A stretch of 64,000 bases of DNA, taken from Mesorhizobium sp. Root552. Its GTDB lineage: Bacteria; Pseudomonadota; Alphaproteobacteria; Rhizobiales; Rhizobiaceae. Below are positions 17,545 to 26,248 of the stretch, one piece after another (position 1 is the stretch's first letter; each line of letters starts with the position of its first letter). Under the pieces are notes generated by a model. That model did not search any database, was not told the origin of the DNA, and saw only the letters and a program-made list of their open reading frames with translations. The stretch lies in NCBI RefSeq assembly GCF_001427285.1, contig NZ_LMFV01000002.1:1-64000 (forward strand), given 5' to 3'. A program made the position numbers and the translations under genes.

Positions 17545-18245
17545 GCTTCTTCAAATGTCGGATTGGAAATCTTGATCGGCCCGCCTTTTGGACCGGCCTG
17601 CTTGGTCTTGAGGTCCGGGGCCACCAAACCGGCAGAAACGATGAGACGGGCACCCTCTTCGATGGTCATGTCCAGCATGACGATCTCGGACTTGCGCACA
17701 TACATCAAAAAGCCCGTGGTTGGATTGGGCGTGCACGGCATGAAGACGGCGAGCAGCGGATCGTCGCCGGCATCCAGCTTCTCGTTGATCTCGGTCTGCT
17801 TCTCGCCGGGGACGAAGACCAGCGACCACACGTCCTTGCGCGGATATTCAACCAGCCCGACCGCTTTGAACATGTCGCCCTTGTTGGACAAGATGGTTTC
17901 GAAAATCTGTTTGAGCGAACGGTAGATACCGCGCACCAGAGGCATGCGGCCAAGCAGGCGCTCTCCGAAATTGACGATGGCGCGGCCGACAATGTTGGCG
18001 GTGAGGAAGCCGATCAGCGTGATCAGAACCAGCGCGACGATGAGGCCGAAGCCGGGAACGGCGAATGGCAGATAGGTGTCCGGGCTGTAGCGGGAGGGGA
18101 TATAGGGCTTCACCCACGAATCGACCCAGCCAACGAACGACCATGTGAGATAGGCGGTGATCGCCAGCGGTGCGCAGACGATGAAGCCGGTCAGGAAATA
18201 GTTCCTGAGCCGCGTCATGGCTGAAGTCTTGATTACGTCCGACAT
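17496..18245 (-). CDS. DUF502 family membrane protein
   Basis: 249 aa. Two membrane segments are clear: about residues 16-38 (YFLTGFIVCAPLAITAYLTW) and 60-85 (FAVPGFGLIVALVLITLIGFL). They are followed by the DUF502 block GRMPLVRGIYRSLKQIFETI and VWSLVFVPGE...FMPCTPNPTTGFLMYV. The family is widespread in bacteria and of unknown function. The C-terminal end overlaps recG by 49 bp tail to tail. It is not obviously part of a longer operon. Confidence 0.88.
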   Translation of the reverse strand: MSDVIKTSAMTRLRNYFLTGFIVCAPLAITAYLTWSFVGWVDSWVKPYIPSRYSPDTYLPFAVPGFGLIVALVLITLIGFLTANIVGRAIVNFGERLLGRMPLVRGIYRSLKQIFETILSNKGDMFKAVGLVEYPRKDVWSLVFVPGEKQTEINEKLDAGDDPLLAVFMPCTPNPTTGFLMYVRKSEIVMLDMTIEEGARLIVSAGLVAPDLKTKQAGPKGGPIKISNPTFEEAQPARSKRTASSLPNK

Positions 18246-18317
18246 CGCTCCCCGCTTCGTTGCGGCGCAACATTAGGCGAGCGGGGCGCTGTTTGGAACA
18301 GCGAAGTTGGTCTTGCC

Positions 18318-20144
18318 CTATTCCACCGTCACGGACTTGGCGAGGTTGCGGGGCTGGTCGACGTCGGTGCCCATGAACACGGCGGTGAAATAAGCCAGCA
18401 ACTGGATCGGCAGCGCATAGACGATGGGCGAGATGATTTCCGGCACATCCGGCAGGATGATGGTTTCGAGCGTATTCACACTCGCCTGGGCCGCGCCCTT
18501 GGCATCGGTGATGAGGATGATCTTGCCGCCGCGCGCAGCCACTTCCTGCATGTTCGACACGGTCTTTTCGAAGATGCGGTCGTGCGGCGCGATGACGATG
18601 ACCGGCATCTTTTTATCGATGAGCGCGATCGGCCCGTGCTTCAACTCGCCCGCAGCGTAGCCCTCTGCATGGATGTAGGAGATTTCCTTGAGTTTCAGAG
18701 CGCCTTCCATGGCGAGCGGAAAATTGGTGTCGCGGCCAAGGTAAAGCACATGCTCGTAGCGGGTGAGTTCGCGGGCCAGTCTTTCGATCTGACCGTCGAG
18801 TGTATTCAACACCTGGTTGGTGTAGCGCGGCGCTTCAGAGAGAGCGCGCACCAGCGCCCTTTCCTCATCAGTGGAAATGGTGCCGCGAGTAGCGGCAGCA
18901 TGCACCGCAAGCGACGCAATGACCGACAGCTGGCAGGTGAACGCCTTGGTGGAGGCAACGCCGATTTCCGGACCCGCCAGAGTGGGCAAGGTCACGTCGG
19001 CCTCGCGGGCAATGGTCGATTCGCGCACGTTGACGACCGCGCCGATCTTCATGCCCGCCTGACGGCAGTAGCGCAGCGAGGCCAGCGTGTCGGCGGTCTC
19101 GCCCGACTGCGAGATGAAGAGTGCGGCGTCCCCGGACGACAGCGGCATTTCGCGATAACGAAACTCCGAGGCTATATCGATATCGACCGGCAGACGGGCG
19201 TAACGCTCGAACCAGTACTTACCGATCAGGCCGGCAAGGTAGGCCGTGCCGCAGGCCGAGATGGCGAGGCGATTGATCTTGGCAAAGTCGAACGGCAGGT
19301 CCAGCGGCTTTGTCGCACCGTTGGTAAAGTCGAGATAGTTCGCCAGCGTGTGCGAAATAACCTCCGGCTGTTCATGGATTTCCTTTTCCATGAAATGGCG
19401 GTGGTTGCCCTTGTCGACCAGATAGGAGGTGCCAAGCGATTTCTGGCGCTTGCGCTCGACCGCCTTGCCTTCCATGTCGAAGATCGACACGTCGTTGCGG
19501 CGTACTACCGCCCAGTCGCCATCTTCCAGATAGGTGATGGAATTGGTGAAAGGGGCGAGCGCAATGGCATCGGAGCCCAGGAACATCTCACCCTGGCCGT
19601 GGCCAACGGCGAGCGGCGGACCGTTGCGGGCGCCGACGATCAGGTCCTCGTCGCCCTTGAACATGATGGCGAGCGCGAAAGCGCCCTGCAAGCGCTTCAA
19701 GGCGTTGTGGGCCGCTTCCACCGGCTTGGCGCCGCGCGCCATTTCACGCGAGACCAGATGGGCGACCACCTCGGTGTCGGTCTGCGAGGAAAACTGGTAG
19801 CCGTCTGCAATCAGCTCGGTGCGCAGTTCGGCAAAATTCTCGATGATGCCGTTGTGGACGATGGCCACGCCGTTGGAGAAATGCGGATGCGCATTGGTCT
19901 CGTTCGGCACGCCGTGGGTGGCCCAACGGGTATGACCGATGCCGATGGTGCCGGACAGCGGCTCGTTCTTCAGCCGCGTTTCAAGATTGACCAGCTTTCC
20001 TTCGGCCCGGCGGCGGGACAACTCGCCGCGCTCGATGGTGGCGACGCCTGCCGAATCATAGCCGCGATACTCAAGACGCTTCAGCGCGTCGACAATCAGC
20101 GGCGCCACTGGCGAATGGCCAACAATAGCTACAATCCCGCACAT
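18318..20144 (-). CDS. glmS: glucosamine-6-phosphate synthase GlmS
   Basis: 608 aa, full length. MCGIVAIVG gives Cys2, the N-terminal amidohydrolase nucleophile exposed after Met removal, and HTRWATHG follows. Two SIS domains carry SACGTAYLAG, SQSGETADTLASLR and ASTKAFTCQ, and the protein ends in LAKSVTVE as GlmS does. It converts fructose 6-phosphate and glutamine to glucosamine 6-phosphate, the first step to UDP-GlcNAc. It lies downstream of glmU (155-bp gap), pairing the first and last steps of the pathway. No glmS ribozyme is apparent upstream. Confidence 0.97.
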   Translation of the reverse strand: MCGIVAIVGHSPVAPLIVDALKRLEYRGYDSAGVATIERGELSRRRAEGKLVNLETRLKNEPLSGTIGIGHTRWATHGVPNETNAHPHFSNGVAIVHNGIIENFAELRTELIADGYQFSSQTDTEVVAHLVSREMARGAKPVEAAHNALKRLQGAFALAIMFKGDEDLIVGARNGPPLAVGHGQGEMFLGSDAIALAPFTNSITYLEDGDWAVVRRNDVSIFDMEGKAVERKRQKSLGTSYLVDKGNHRHFMEKEIHEQPEVISHTLANYLDFTNGATKPLDLPFDFAKINRLAISACGTAYLAGLIGKYWFERYARLPVDIDIASEFRYREMPLSSGDAALFISQSGETADTLASLRYCRQAGMKIGAVVNVRESTIAREADVTLPTLAGPEIGVASTKAFTCQLSVIASLAVHAAATRGTISTDEERALVRALSEAPRYTNQVLNTLDGQIERLARELTRYEHVLYLGRDTNFPLAMEGALKLKEISYIHAEGYAAGELKHGPIALIDKKMPVIVIAPHDRIFEKTVSNMQEVAARGGKIILITDAKGAAQASVNTLETIILPDVPEIISPIVYALPIQLLAYFTAVFMGTDVDQPRNLAKSVTVE

Positions 20145-20299
20145 TTGCCTTGCCCCTGACCCGATATTCGATGTGCGCTGTTTAGGAAGCGCAGTTCATC
20201 CGAGAAAATCACATTGCGTTTCGCCACGTAGCAATGACCTGGATTGCCGCAGCACATCATGTTTCCAGAATGGCGTTGCAATCCAGTTAGCAGAATTGC

Positions 20300-21649
20300 T
20301 TACTTTTTCGCAGCTTCTGCACGGCGGGTGCGCAATTCCTTTGCCTTACCGGGCATCGTCTTCTGGCGGGCGCGGCCAAACGCCAGCGCATCGTCGGGGA
20401 CGTTTTCGGTGATGACGCTGCCCGACGCCACATAAGCGCCGTTGCCGATCGAAACCGGGGCAACCAGCGAGGAATTCGAGCCGATGAAGGCGTTTTCGCC
20501 AATTTCGGTGAGGAATTTCGAATAGCCGTCATAGTTGCAGGTGATGGTGCCGGCACCGATGTTCGCTCCCGCGCCGATCACCGCATCGCCGATATAGGTG
20601 AGATGGTTGACCTTGGCGCCCTTCTCGACCACCGCCTTCTTGACCTCGCAGAAATTGCCGACCTTGGCCTTGGTCTTGAGATCGGCACCGGGCCGCAGGC
20701 GGGCGAACGGGCCGACCTCGCAGCCTGACGCAATGGTCGCCCCTTCCAGATGGCTGAACGCGTGGATGGTCGCGCCGCCCTCGACGGTCACGCCCGGTCC
20801 GAACCAGACATTCGGTTCGACGACGGTGTCCGCGCCAATTTCTGTGTCGTGCGAGAAATACACCGTCTCGGGCGCAATCAGCGCGACGCCTGAAAGCATC
20901 GCCTCATGGCGACGGCGCCTTTGCCAGATGGCTTCTGCCGCAGCCAGTTCGGCGCGGTTGTTGATGCCGAGTGCATTTTCAAAGGTCGCCTCGGTGGCGA
21001 CGACATCGAGGCCGCGCTGGCTGGCGATTTCAACGATGTCGGTGAGGTAATATTCACCCTTGGCGTTGGCATTGCCGACAGTATCCAGCAACCCCAGTGC
21101 GTGCTTGCCGGCAATCGCCATCAAGCCGCCATTGCAGAAGGTAATAGCGCGCTCTTCGGCACTCGCATCCTTTTCCTCGCGAATGGCTATGAGCTTGCCA
21201 CCCTTCTCGATCAACCTGCCGTAGCCGGTCGGGTTGTCGGTGCGGAAGCCGATAACGACCACCGCAGCGCCCTCCGCGAGCTTCAAGCGGGCGACCGTCA
21301 GCGCGCCGGGATCAATCAGGGGTGTATCGCCAAACATGACGAGGATGTCGTCGTGGCCGCGCTCGATGGCGGCGCGGGCAGCCAATACCGCATGGGCCGT
21401 GCCAAGGCGTTTTTCCTGCACGAAGGTTTCGGCTTTCGGTGCGAACTTTGCCGCCGCCTCGCGCATCTGGTCCGCACCATGGCCGATCACCAGTGCGAGA
21501 TTGCCTGCGCCCGCCGTCTCAGCCGCCCTCACCACATGCGCGACCATGGGCAGGCCGGCAATCTTGTGCAGCACCTTCGGGATAGCACTTTTCATGCGCG
21601 TGCCCTCGCCGGCGGCGAGGATGATCGACAGGCAGGTACGTTGGCTCAT
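20300..21649 (-). CDS. glmU: bifunctional GlmU (GlcN-1-P acetyltransferase / GlcNAc-1-P uridyltransferase)
   Basis: 449 aa from ATG 21649. The nucleotidyltransferase loop [11 protein letters not shown] is at the N-terminus, FCNGGLMAI and [12 protein letters not shown] follow, and the C-terminal half is a left-handed beta-helix of hexapeptide repeats ([34 protein letters not shown]). It completes UDP-GlcNAc synthesis for peptidoglycan and lipopolysaccharide. A GTG start 27 bp further upstream is possible but adds unusual residues. Confidence 0.96.
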   Translation of the reverse strand: MSQRTCLSIILAAGEGTRMKSAIPKVLHKIAGLPMVAHVVRAAETAGAGNLALVIGHGADQMREAAAKFAPKAETFVQEKRLGTAHAVLAARAAIERGHDDILVMFGDTPLIDPGALTVARLKLAEGAAVVVIGFRTDNPTGYGRLIEKGGKLIAIREEKDASAEERAITFCNGGLMAIAGKHALGLLDTVGNANAKGEYYLTDIVEIASQRGLDVVATEATFENALGINNRAELAAAEAIWQRRRRHEAMLSGVALIAPETVYFSHDTEIGADTVVEPNVWFGPGVTVEGGATIHAFSHLEGATIASGCEVGPFARLRPGADLKTKAKVGNFCEVKKAVVEKGAKVNHLTYIGDAVIGAGANIGAGTITCNYDGYSKFLTEIGENAFIGSNSSLVAPVSIGNGAYVASGSVITENVPDDALAFGRARQKTMPGKAKELRTRRAEAAKK

Positions 21650-21777
21650 GGATGATAACCGGGAAATGAATTGCACGGATGAGCGCTATGTAGCACCGCC
21701 GCCTTGCTGCACCAATGCGGTTAAATTCGGGTGAGGATCGCGAAGCAGCTGACTCTTAATCAGCGGGTCCACGTGCT

Positions 21778-22524
21778 TTAGCCAAGCCGCCCCAGCACCG
21801 GGAAGTTCTCGAGCAGCCAGTAGGATACCGCCTGTACGCCGCCGGTCAGGAAGAACACACCGGCGACCACCAATAGCGCGCCGATGGCTTTTTCGACGCG
21901 GCCGAGATGAACGCGGAATTTGCCGAGGAAGCGCATGAATGCGCCCGAAAACAGGGCGGCGATCAGGAACGGAATGCCGAGGCCGAGCGAATAGGCCGCC
22001 AACAGCAACGCGCCTTCGCCAACCGTTTCGCGCCCGCCTGCAAGGGTCAGGATAGGCCCCAGCACCGGGCCGATGCAGGGCGTCCAGCCGAAGGCGAAGG
22101 CAAGGCCCATGACATAGGCTGCGAGGAGGCTTGCAGGCTTGCCTTCGCTCTGAAAGCGGGCTTCGCGCGAAAGCAGCGGAATGCGCAGGACGCCTAGGAA
22201 GTTCAGGCCCATTATGATGATGAGCACCCCGGCCGCCATCGCTAGCGGTTCCTGCCAAACGCGCAACAGGCGACCGATGCTCGAGGCGCCGGCGCCAAGG
22301 GCCACGAAGACGGTAGAAAAGCCGAGGACGAAAGCGATGGATGCCGCAATCAGGGCGCCGCGCGCGCCTGCCTTGGCGGCAACGCCTGCATTGCCGCGAA
22401 AGTCATCGACCGAAACGCCGGCCATGTAGCACAGATAAGGCGGGACAAGCGGCAGCACGCAAGGCGACAGGAACGAAAGTGCCCCTGCCCCGACCGCACT
22501 GACGTAACCGATGTCCAAAGCCAT
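21778..22524 (-). CDS. ccdA: cytochrome c biogenesis protein CcdA
   Basis: 248 aa with six predicted membrane segments. The two family motifs are present: SPCVLPLVPPYLCYMAG (Cys22 and Cys32) and GWTPCIGPVLGPIL near residue 140. CcdA passes electrons from cytoplasmic thioredoxin across the inner membrane to periplasmic thiol proteins used in cytochrome c maturation. No soluble partner lies next to it. It is divergent from the small YxxxxD-repeat gene across 179 bp. Confidence 0.92.
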   Translation of the reverse strand: MALDIGYVSAVGAGALSFLSPCVLPLVPPYLCYMAGVSVDDFRGNAGVAAKAGARGALIAASIAFVLGFSTVFVALGAGASSIGRLLRVWQEPLAMAAGVLIIIMGLNFLGVLRIPLLSREARFQSEGKPASLLAAYVMGLAFAFGWTPCIGPVLGPILTLAGGRETVGEGALLLAAYSLGLGIPFLIAALFSGAFMRFLGKFRVHLGRVEKAIGALLVVAGVFFLTGGVQAVSYWLLENFPVLGRLG

Positions 22525-22703
22525 GTCGCCGTTCCAGCTTACCGGCCTTCACATAGCGGCAGGAGAAGCGGTCTTCCAGTCACAGTTGCGTGGCAAGTCG
22601 CCGCTGTCCGGGAAGAAAGCGGCATGTGAACGCGTTCCTGTAACGAGGCGCGCGATTTGTCGCGTCTCATTGACCCTTTCAAGCGATCCCAGGGAGATGA
22701 AAC

Positions 22704-23081
22704 ATGAAGGCGATCACAGTCGGACTGGCCGCGCTCTTGCTCAGCACGGCGTCGAGCTTTGCGGCACAGGCATGGATGGAAGCCGATGCCGGCGGCAGCA
22801 AGATCTTCACCGATGCCAAGGGCATGACGCTCTACACCTATGACAAGGACGAAGCCGGCAAGACCAATTGCTACGACAAATGCGCCACGAACTGGCCGCC
22901 GCTGAAAGCCGAGGCAGACGCCAAGGCCGAGGGCGAATGGTCGATCGTCGACCGCACCGACGGCACCAAGATGTGGGCCTACGAAGGCAAGCCCGTCTAC
23001 ACCTTCATCAAGGACCAGAAGGCCGGTGATGTGACCGGCGACGGCGTCGGCGGTGTGTGGCACATCGCCAAGCCGGATTGA
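22704..23081 (+). CDS. COG4315-type secreted protein with Yx(F/W/Y)xxD repeats
   Basis: 125 aa. A signal peptide ends at SFAAQ near residue 21. Two copies of the family motif follow: LYTYDKDEAGKTNCYDKCATNWPP and PVYTFIKDQKAGDVTGDG, and WHIAKPD ends the protein. CYDKC is the conserved cysteine pair. These small periplasmic proteins occur widely with no settled function. A Shine-Dalgarno AGGGAG is well placed before the ATG. Confidence 0.88.
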   Translation: MKAITVGLAALLLSTASSFAAQAWMEADAGGSKIFTDAKGMTLYTYDKDEAGKTNCYDKCATNWPPLKAEADAKAEGEWSIVDRTDGTKMWAYEGKPVYTFIKDQKAGDVTGDGVGGVWHIAKPD

Positions 23082-23105
23082 TATCCGGTTCGGTATTCGG
23101 ATTGA

Positions 23106-23133
23106 GGCTCCGGGCGCAAAGGCGGCCGGAGCC
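23106..23133 (+). terminator. hairpin after the COG4315 gene
   Basis: GGCTCCGG (23106-23113) pairs with CCGGAGCC (23126-23133) and is followed by ATTTTC. It lies between two convergent genes and probably ends both transcripts. The T run is short. Confidence 0.55.
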
Positions 23134-23137
23134 ATTT

Positions 23138-23341
23138 TCATGCCACGCCCTTGCGGCCATCCTGCTGGACCCGCGCGGGGCGCTCGCCGCGGATGATGTC
23201 GCTGGCTTCAACATAGGCCATCTCGATCAGGTAGGCGAGCATGTCGCAGCGCTCGGCTTCCGCCATCGTGCGCAACTGGCCAAGCATCGACTGCATGTAA
23301 TCGAGCGTTTCCGTGCGCCGTCTTGCATAAGTGTGCCGCAT
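23138..23341 (-). CDS. conserved small hypothetical protein, 67 aa
   Basis: The frame starts with ATG at 23341, one codon after an in-frame TTG, with AGAGGA upstream. The product (MRHTYARRRTETLDYMQSML..., LAYLIEMAYVEASDII) is a helical, soluble protein. I recall near-identical small proteins in several rhizobia, so I take it as real. There is no domain name or known function. It is convergent with the COG4315 gene and divergent from topA. Confidence 0.7.
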   Translation of the reverse strand: MRHTYARRRTETLDYMQSMLGQLRTMAEAERCDMLAYLIEMAYVEASDIIRGERPARVQQDGRKGVA

Positions 23342-23621
23342 CAAGAAAACAGTTCCTCTTCCGGCCGCGCGACATCACCGCACGATCGAATTCACGTCAA
23401 TCTACCCGAGAGTGATTTGCCCCTTTCGAGTGTGCGGCAAGTCTAGATCGCTTATCTTAAATTGCAAATGTTTCTTTTTATGCAACTTTTAGTTGTATAT
23501 GGGTCAAATTGAGGGATGACCCTTGACCGAATGGAAAAGCACGGCCATTTGACGGACGATTTAGAGAAATGTGTCGTGGCGGCATATTCCCTTCCGCCTC
23601 ACCAAGAAAATACAGGCAGAA

Positions 23622-26243
23622 ATGGACGTCGTCGTCGTCGAATCGCCGGCCAAAGCGAAAACCATCAACAAGTACCTTGGGCGGAACTATAAGGTTCTGG
23701 CCTCGTTCGGCCATGTCCGCGACCTGCCGGCCAAGGACGGCTCGGTACGTCCGGACGATGATTTTTCCATGTCCTGGTCAGTCGATACTGCCTCCGGCAA
23801 GCGGCTTGCCGATATCGCCAAGGCAGTCAAGGACGCAGACGGCCTGATCCTCGCCACCGACCCGGATCGCGAGGGCGAAGCGATTTCATGGCATGTGCTC
23901 GAGGTCTTGAAACAAAAGCGCGTCTTGAAGGACAAGCCGGTCAGCCGGGTCGTCTTCAACGCCATCACCAAGAATTCCGTCCTCGACGCCATGGCCAATC
24001 CACGCCAGATCGACGTGCCGCTGGTCGACGCCTATCTGGCGAGGCGAGCGCTCGACTATCTCGTCGGATTCACGCTGTCGCCTGTTCTGTGGCGCAAGTT
24101 GCCCGGCGCCCGCTCGGCTGGCCGCGTGCAATCGGTTGCGCTGCGGCTCGTCTGCGAGCGCGAATCGGAGATCGAACGGTTCATCCGCGAGGAATACTGG
24201 CAGATTGCCGCAATCCTCGGCACGCCGCGCAAGGAAAGCTTCGAGGCGAGGCTGACCGCCTATGAAGGCAAGAAGCTGCAGAAGCTCGACATCAAGAACA
24301 AAGACCAGGCCGACGGCATCAAGGCGATGTTGGAAGGGGCTACCTTCCGGGCCTTGTCGGTCGAGGCAAAGCCGACCAAGCGCAATCCGGCACCGCCTTT
24401 CACCACGTCGACCTTGCAGCAGGCCGCCTCCTCGCGCCTCGGCTTTTCGGCCAACCGCACCATGCAGGTGGCGCAGAAGCTCTATGAGGGCATGGACATA
24501 GGCGGCGAGACCGCAGGTCTCATCACCTACATGCGAACCGACGGCGTGCAGATGGCGCCGGAGGCGATTTCGGCCGCGCGCGCCGCCATCGGCAAGGAAT
24601 TCGGCGACAAATACCTGCCGGAAAAGCCGCGCTACTATTCGGCCAAGGCCAAGAACGCTCAGGAAGCGCACGAGGCGATCCGCCCGACCGACTTCTTCCG
24701 CACGCCGGCTTCGGTCAGGCAATATCTCGATGCCGACCAGTTCCGGCTCTACGATCTCGTCTGGAAGCGCGCCATCGCCAGCCAGATGAACGCCGCCGAA
24801 ATCGAACGCACGACGGCCGAGATCGAAGCCGTCAACGGCCCGCGCAACGCTGCCCTGCGCGCCGTAGGTTCGGTGATCCGCTTCGACGGCTTCATCGCCG
24901 CCTATACCGACCATCGCGACGAGGATTCGGAAGACGAGGAAAACCGTCGCCTGCCCGAAATCCGTTCCGGCGAGCAGATGGCGCGTGAAACGATCAACGC
25001 GACCCAGCATACGACCGAGCCGCCGCCGCGCTACTCGGAAGCCTCGCTGATCAAGAAGCTGGAAGAGCTCGGCATTGGCCGCCCTTCCACCTATGCGGCG
25101 ACGCTGAAGACGCTGGAAGACCGCGAATATGTCACCATCGACAAGCGACGCCTGATCCCTCAGGCCAAGGGCCGGCTGGTGACGGCGTTCCTGGAAAGCT
25201 TCTTCGAGAAATATGTCGAGTATGACTTCACGGCATCGCTCGAGGAAAAGCTCGACGAGATTTCCGACGGCAAGCTCGCCTGGAAGGACGTGCTGCGCGA
25301 TTTCTGGAAGGACTTCTCGACTTCGGTCGACGACATCAAGGAACTGCGCGTTACCGACGTGCTCGATGCGCTGAACGAAGAGCTGGCTCCGCTGGTGTTC
25401 CCTGTTCGGGAAGACGGCTCGAACCCACGCATCTGCCCGAAATGCGGAAGCGGCAACCTGTCGCTGAAGCTTGGCAAATACGGCGCCTTCGTCGGCTGCT
25501 CGAACTACCCCGAATGCGGCTATACGCGCCAGCTCGGCGAAAACGGCAACGGCAATGGCGAAAACGGTGCGGCCGACGACGGTACCAGGGTGTTGGGCAA
25601 GGACCCGTACACCGCCGAGGAGATCACGCTACGGTCTGGCCGTTTTGGCCCATATGTACAGCGCGGCGACGGCAAGGAGGCCAAGCGCTCGAGCCTGCCC
25701 AAGGGCTGGAGCGCCTCGACCATCGACCATGAGAAGGCGCTGGCGCTTCTGTCATTGCCGCGCGACGTCGGCAAGCATCCCGAAAGCGGCAAGATGATTT
25801 CAGCCGGGCTGGGACGCTATGGGCCGTTCGTGCTGCATGACGGCACCTATGCCAACCTCGACTCGATCGAGGATGTGTTCTCGATCGGCCTCAATCGCGC
25901 CGTCACCGTGATTGCGGAAAAGCAGTCGAAGGGCAAAGGCGGCCGCAATGGCGGCACGCCGGCAGCGCTCAAGGAACTTGGAGACCATCCGGATGGCGGC
26001 GGCAAGATTGTCGTGCGCGACGGCAAGTACGGGCCCTATGTCAATTTCGGCAAGGTCAACGCGACGCTGCCGAAGGGCAAGGACCCGCAGACCGTCACCA
26101 TGGACGAGGCACTGGCCCTGATCGCCGAAAAGGAAGCCAAGGGCGGCGGCGGCAAGAAGCCATTCCGCAAGGCGGCGGGGAACGGCAAGCCGGCGGCGAA
26201 GAAGACAACTGCCAAGAAGCCGGCTTCGAAAAAGAAGGAATAG
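23622..26243 (+). CDS. topA: DNA topoisomerase I
   Basis: 873 aa from ATG 23622. The toprim domain opens the protein (VVVESPAKAKTINKYLG and DPDREGEAISWH), and the active-site tyrosine is in GLITYMRTDGVQ. A C4 zinc ribbon (CPKCGSGNL...CSNYPECGY) and further topoisomerase C-terminal repeats follow, ending in a Lys/Ala-rich tail. It relaxes negative supercoils. An in-frame start at 23571 exists, but alignment with the family favours 23622. The stop is 5 bp before rnr, so the two are co-transcribed. Confidence 0.96.
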   Translation: MDVVVVESPAKAKTINKYLGRNYKVLASFGHVRDLPAKDGSVRPDDDFSMSWSVDTASGKRLADIAKAVKDADGLILATDPDREGEAISWHVLEVLKQKRVLKDKPVSRVVFNAITKNSVLDAMANPRQIDVPLVDAYLARRALDYLVGFTLSPVLWRKLPGARSAGRVQSVALRLVCERESEIERFIREEYWQIAAILGTPRKESFEARLTAYEGKKLQKLDIKNKDQADGIKAMLEGATFRALSVEAKPTKRNPAPPFTTSTLQQAASSRLGFSANRTMQVAQKLYEGMDIGGETAGLITYMRTDGVQMAPEAISAARAAIGKEFGDKYLPEKPRYYSAKAKNAQEAHEAIRPTDFFRTPASVRQYLDADQFRLYDLVWKRAIASQMNAAEIERTTAEIEAVNGPRNAALRAVGSVIRFDGFIAAYTDHRDEDSEDEENRRLPEIRSGEQMARETINATQHTTEPPPRYSEASLIKKLEELGIGRPSTYAATLKTLEDREYVTIDKRRLIPQAKGRLVTAFLESFFEKYVEYDFTASLEEKLDEISDGKLAWKDVLRDFWKDFSTSVDDIKELRVTDVLDALNEELAPLVFPVREDGSNPRICPKCGSGNLSLKLGKYGAFVGCSNYPECGYTRQLGENGNGNGENGAADDGTRVLGKDPYTAEEITLRSGRFGPYVQRGDGKEAKRSSLPKGWSASTIDHEKALALLSLPRDVGKHPESGKMISAGLGRYGPFVLHDGTYANLDSIEDVFSIGLNRAVTVIAEKQSKGKGGRNGGTPAALKELGDHPDGGGKIVVRDGKYGPYVNFGKVNATLPKGKDPQTVTMDEALALIAEKEAKGGGGKKPFRKAAGNGKPAAKKTTAKKPASKKKE

Positions 26244-26248
26244 CCAGC

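Noticed and set aside
18582..20159. Long plus-strand frame opposite glmS (525 codons)
   Set aside because: Shadow of glmS, no recognisable domain and no ribosome-binding site.
20145..20299. glmS ribozyme upstream of glmS
   Set aside because: This ribozyme class is known mainly from Firmicutes, and the 155-bp gap shows no pseudoknot-like core that I can recognise.
23342..23621. Hidden gene in the 280-bp gap before topA
   Set aside because: The stretch is AT-rich in its last 150 bp, with no open frame preceded by a ribosome-binding site. I see only possible promoter sequence.
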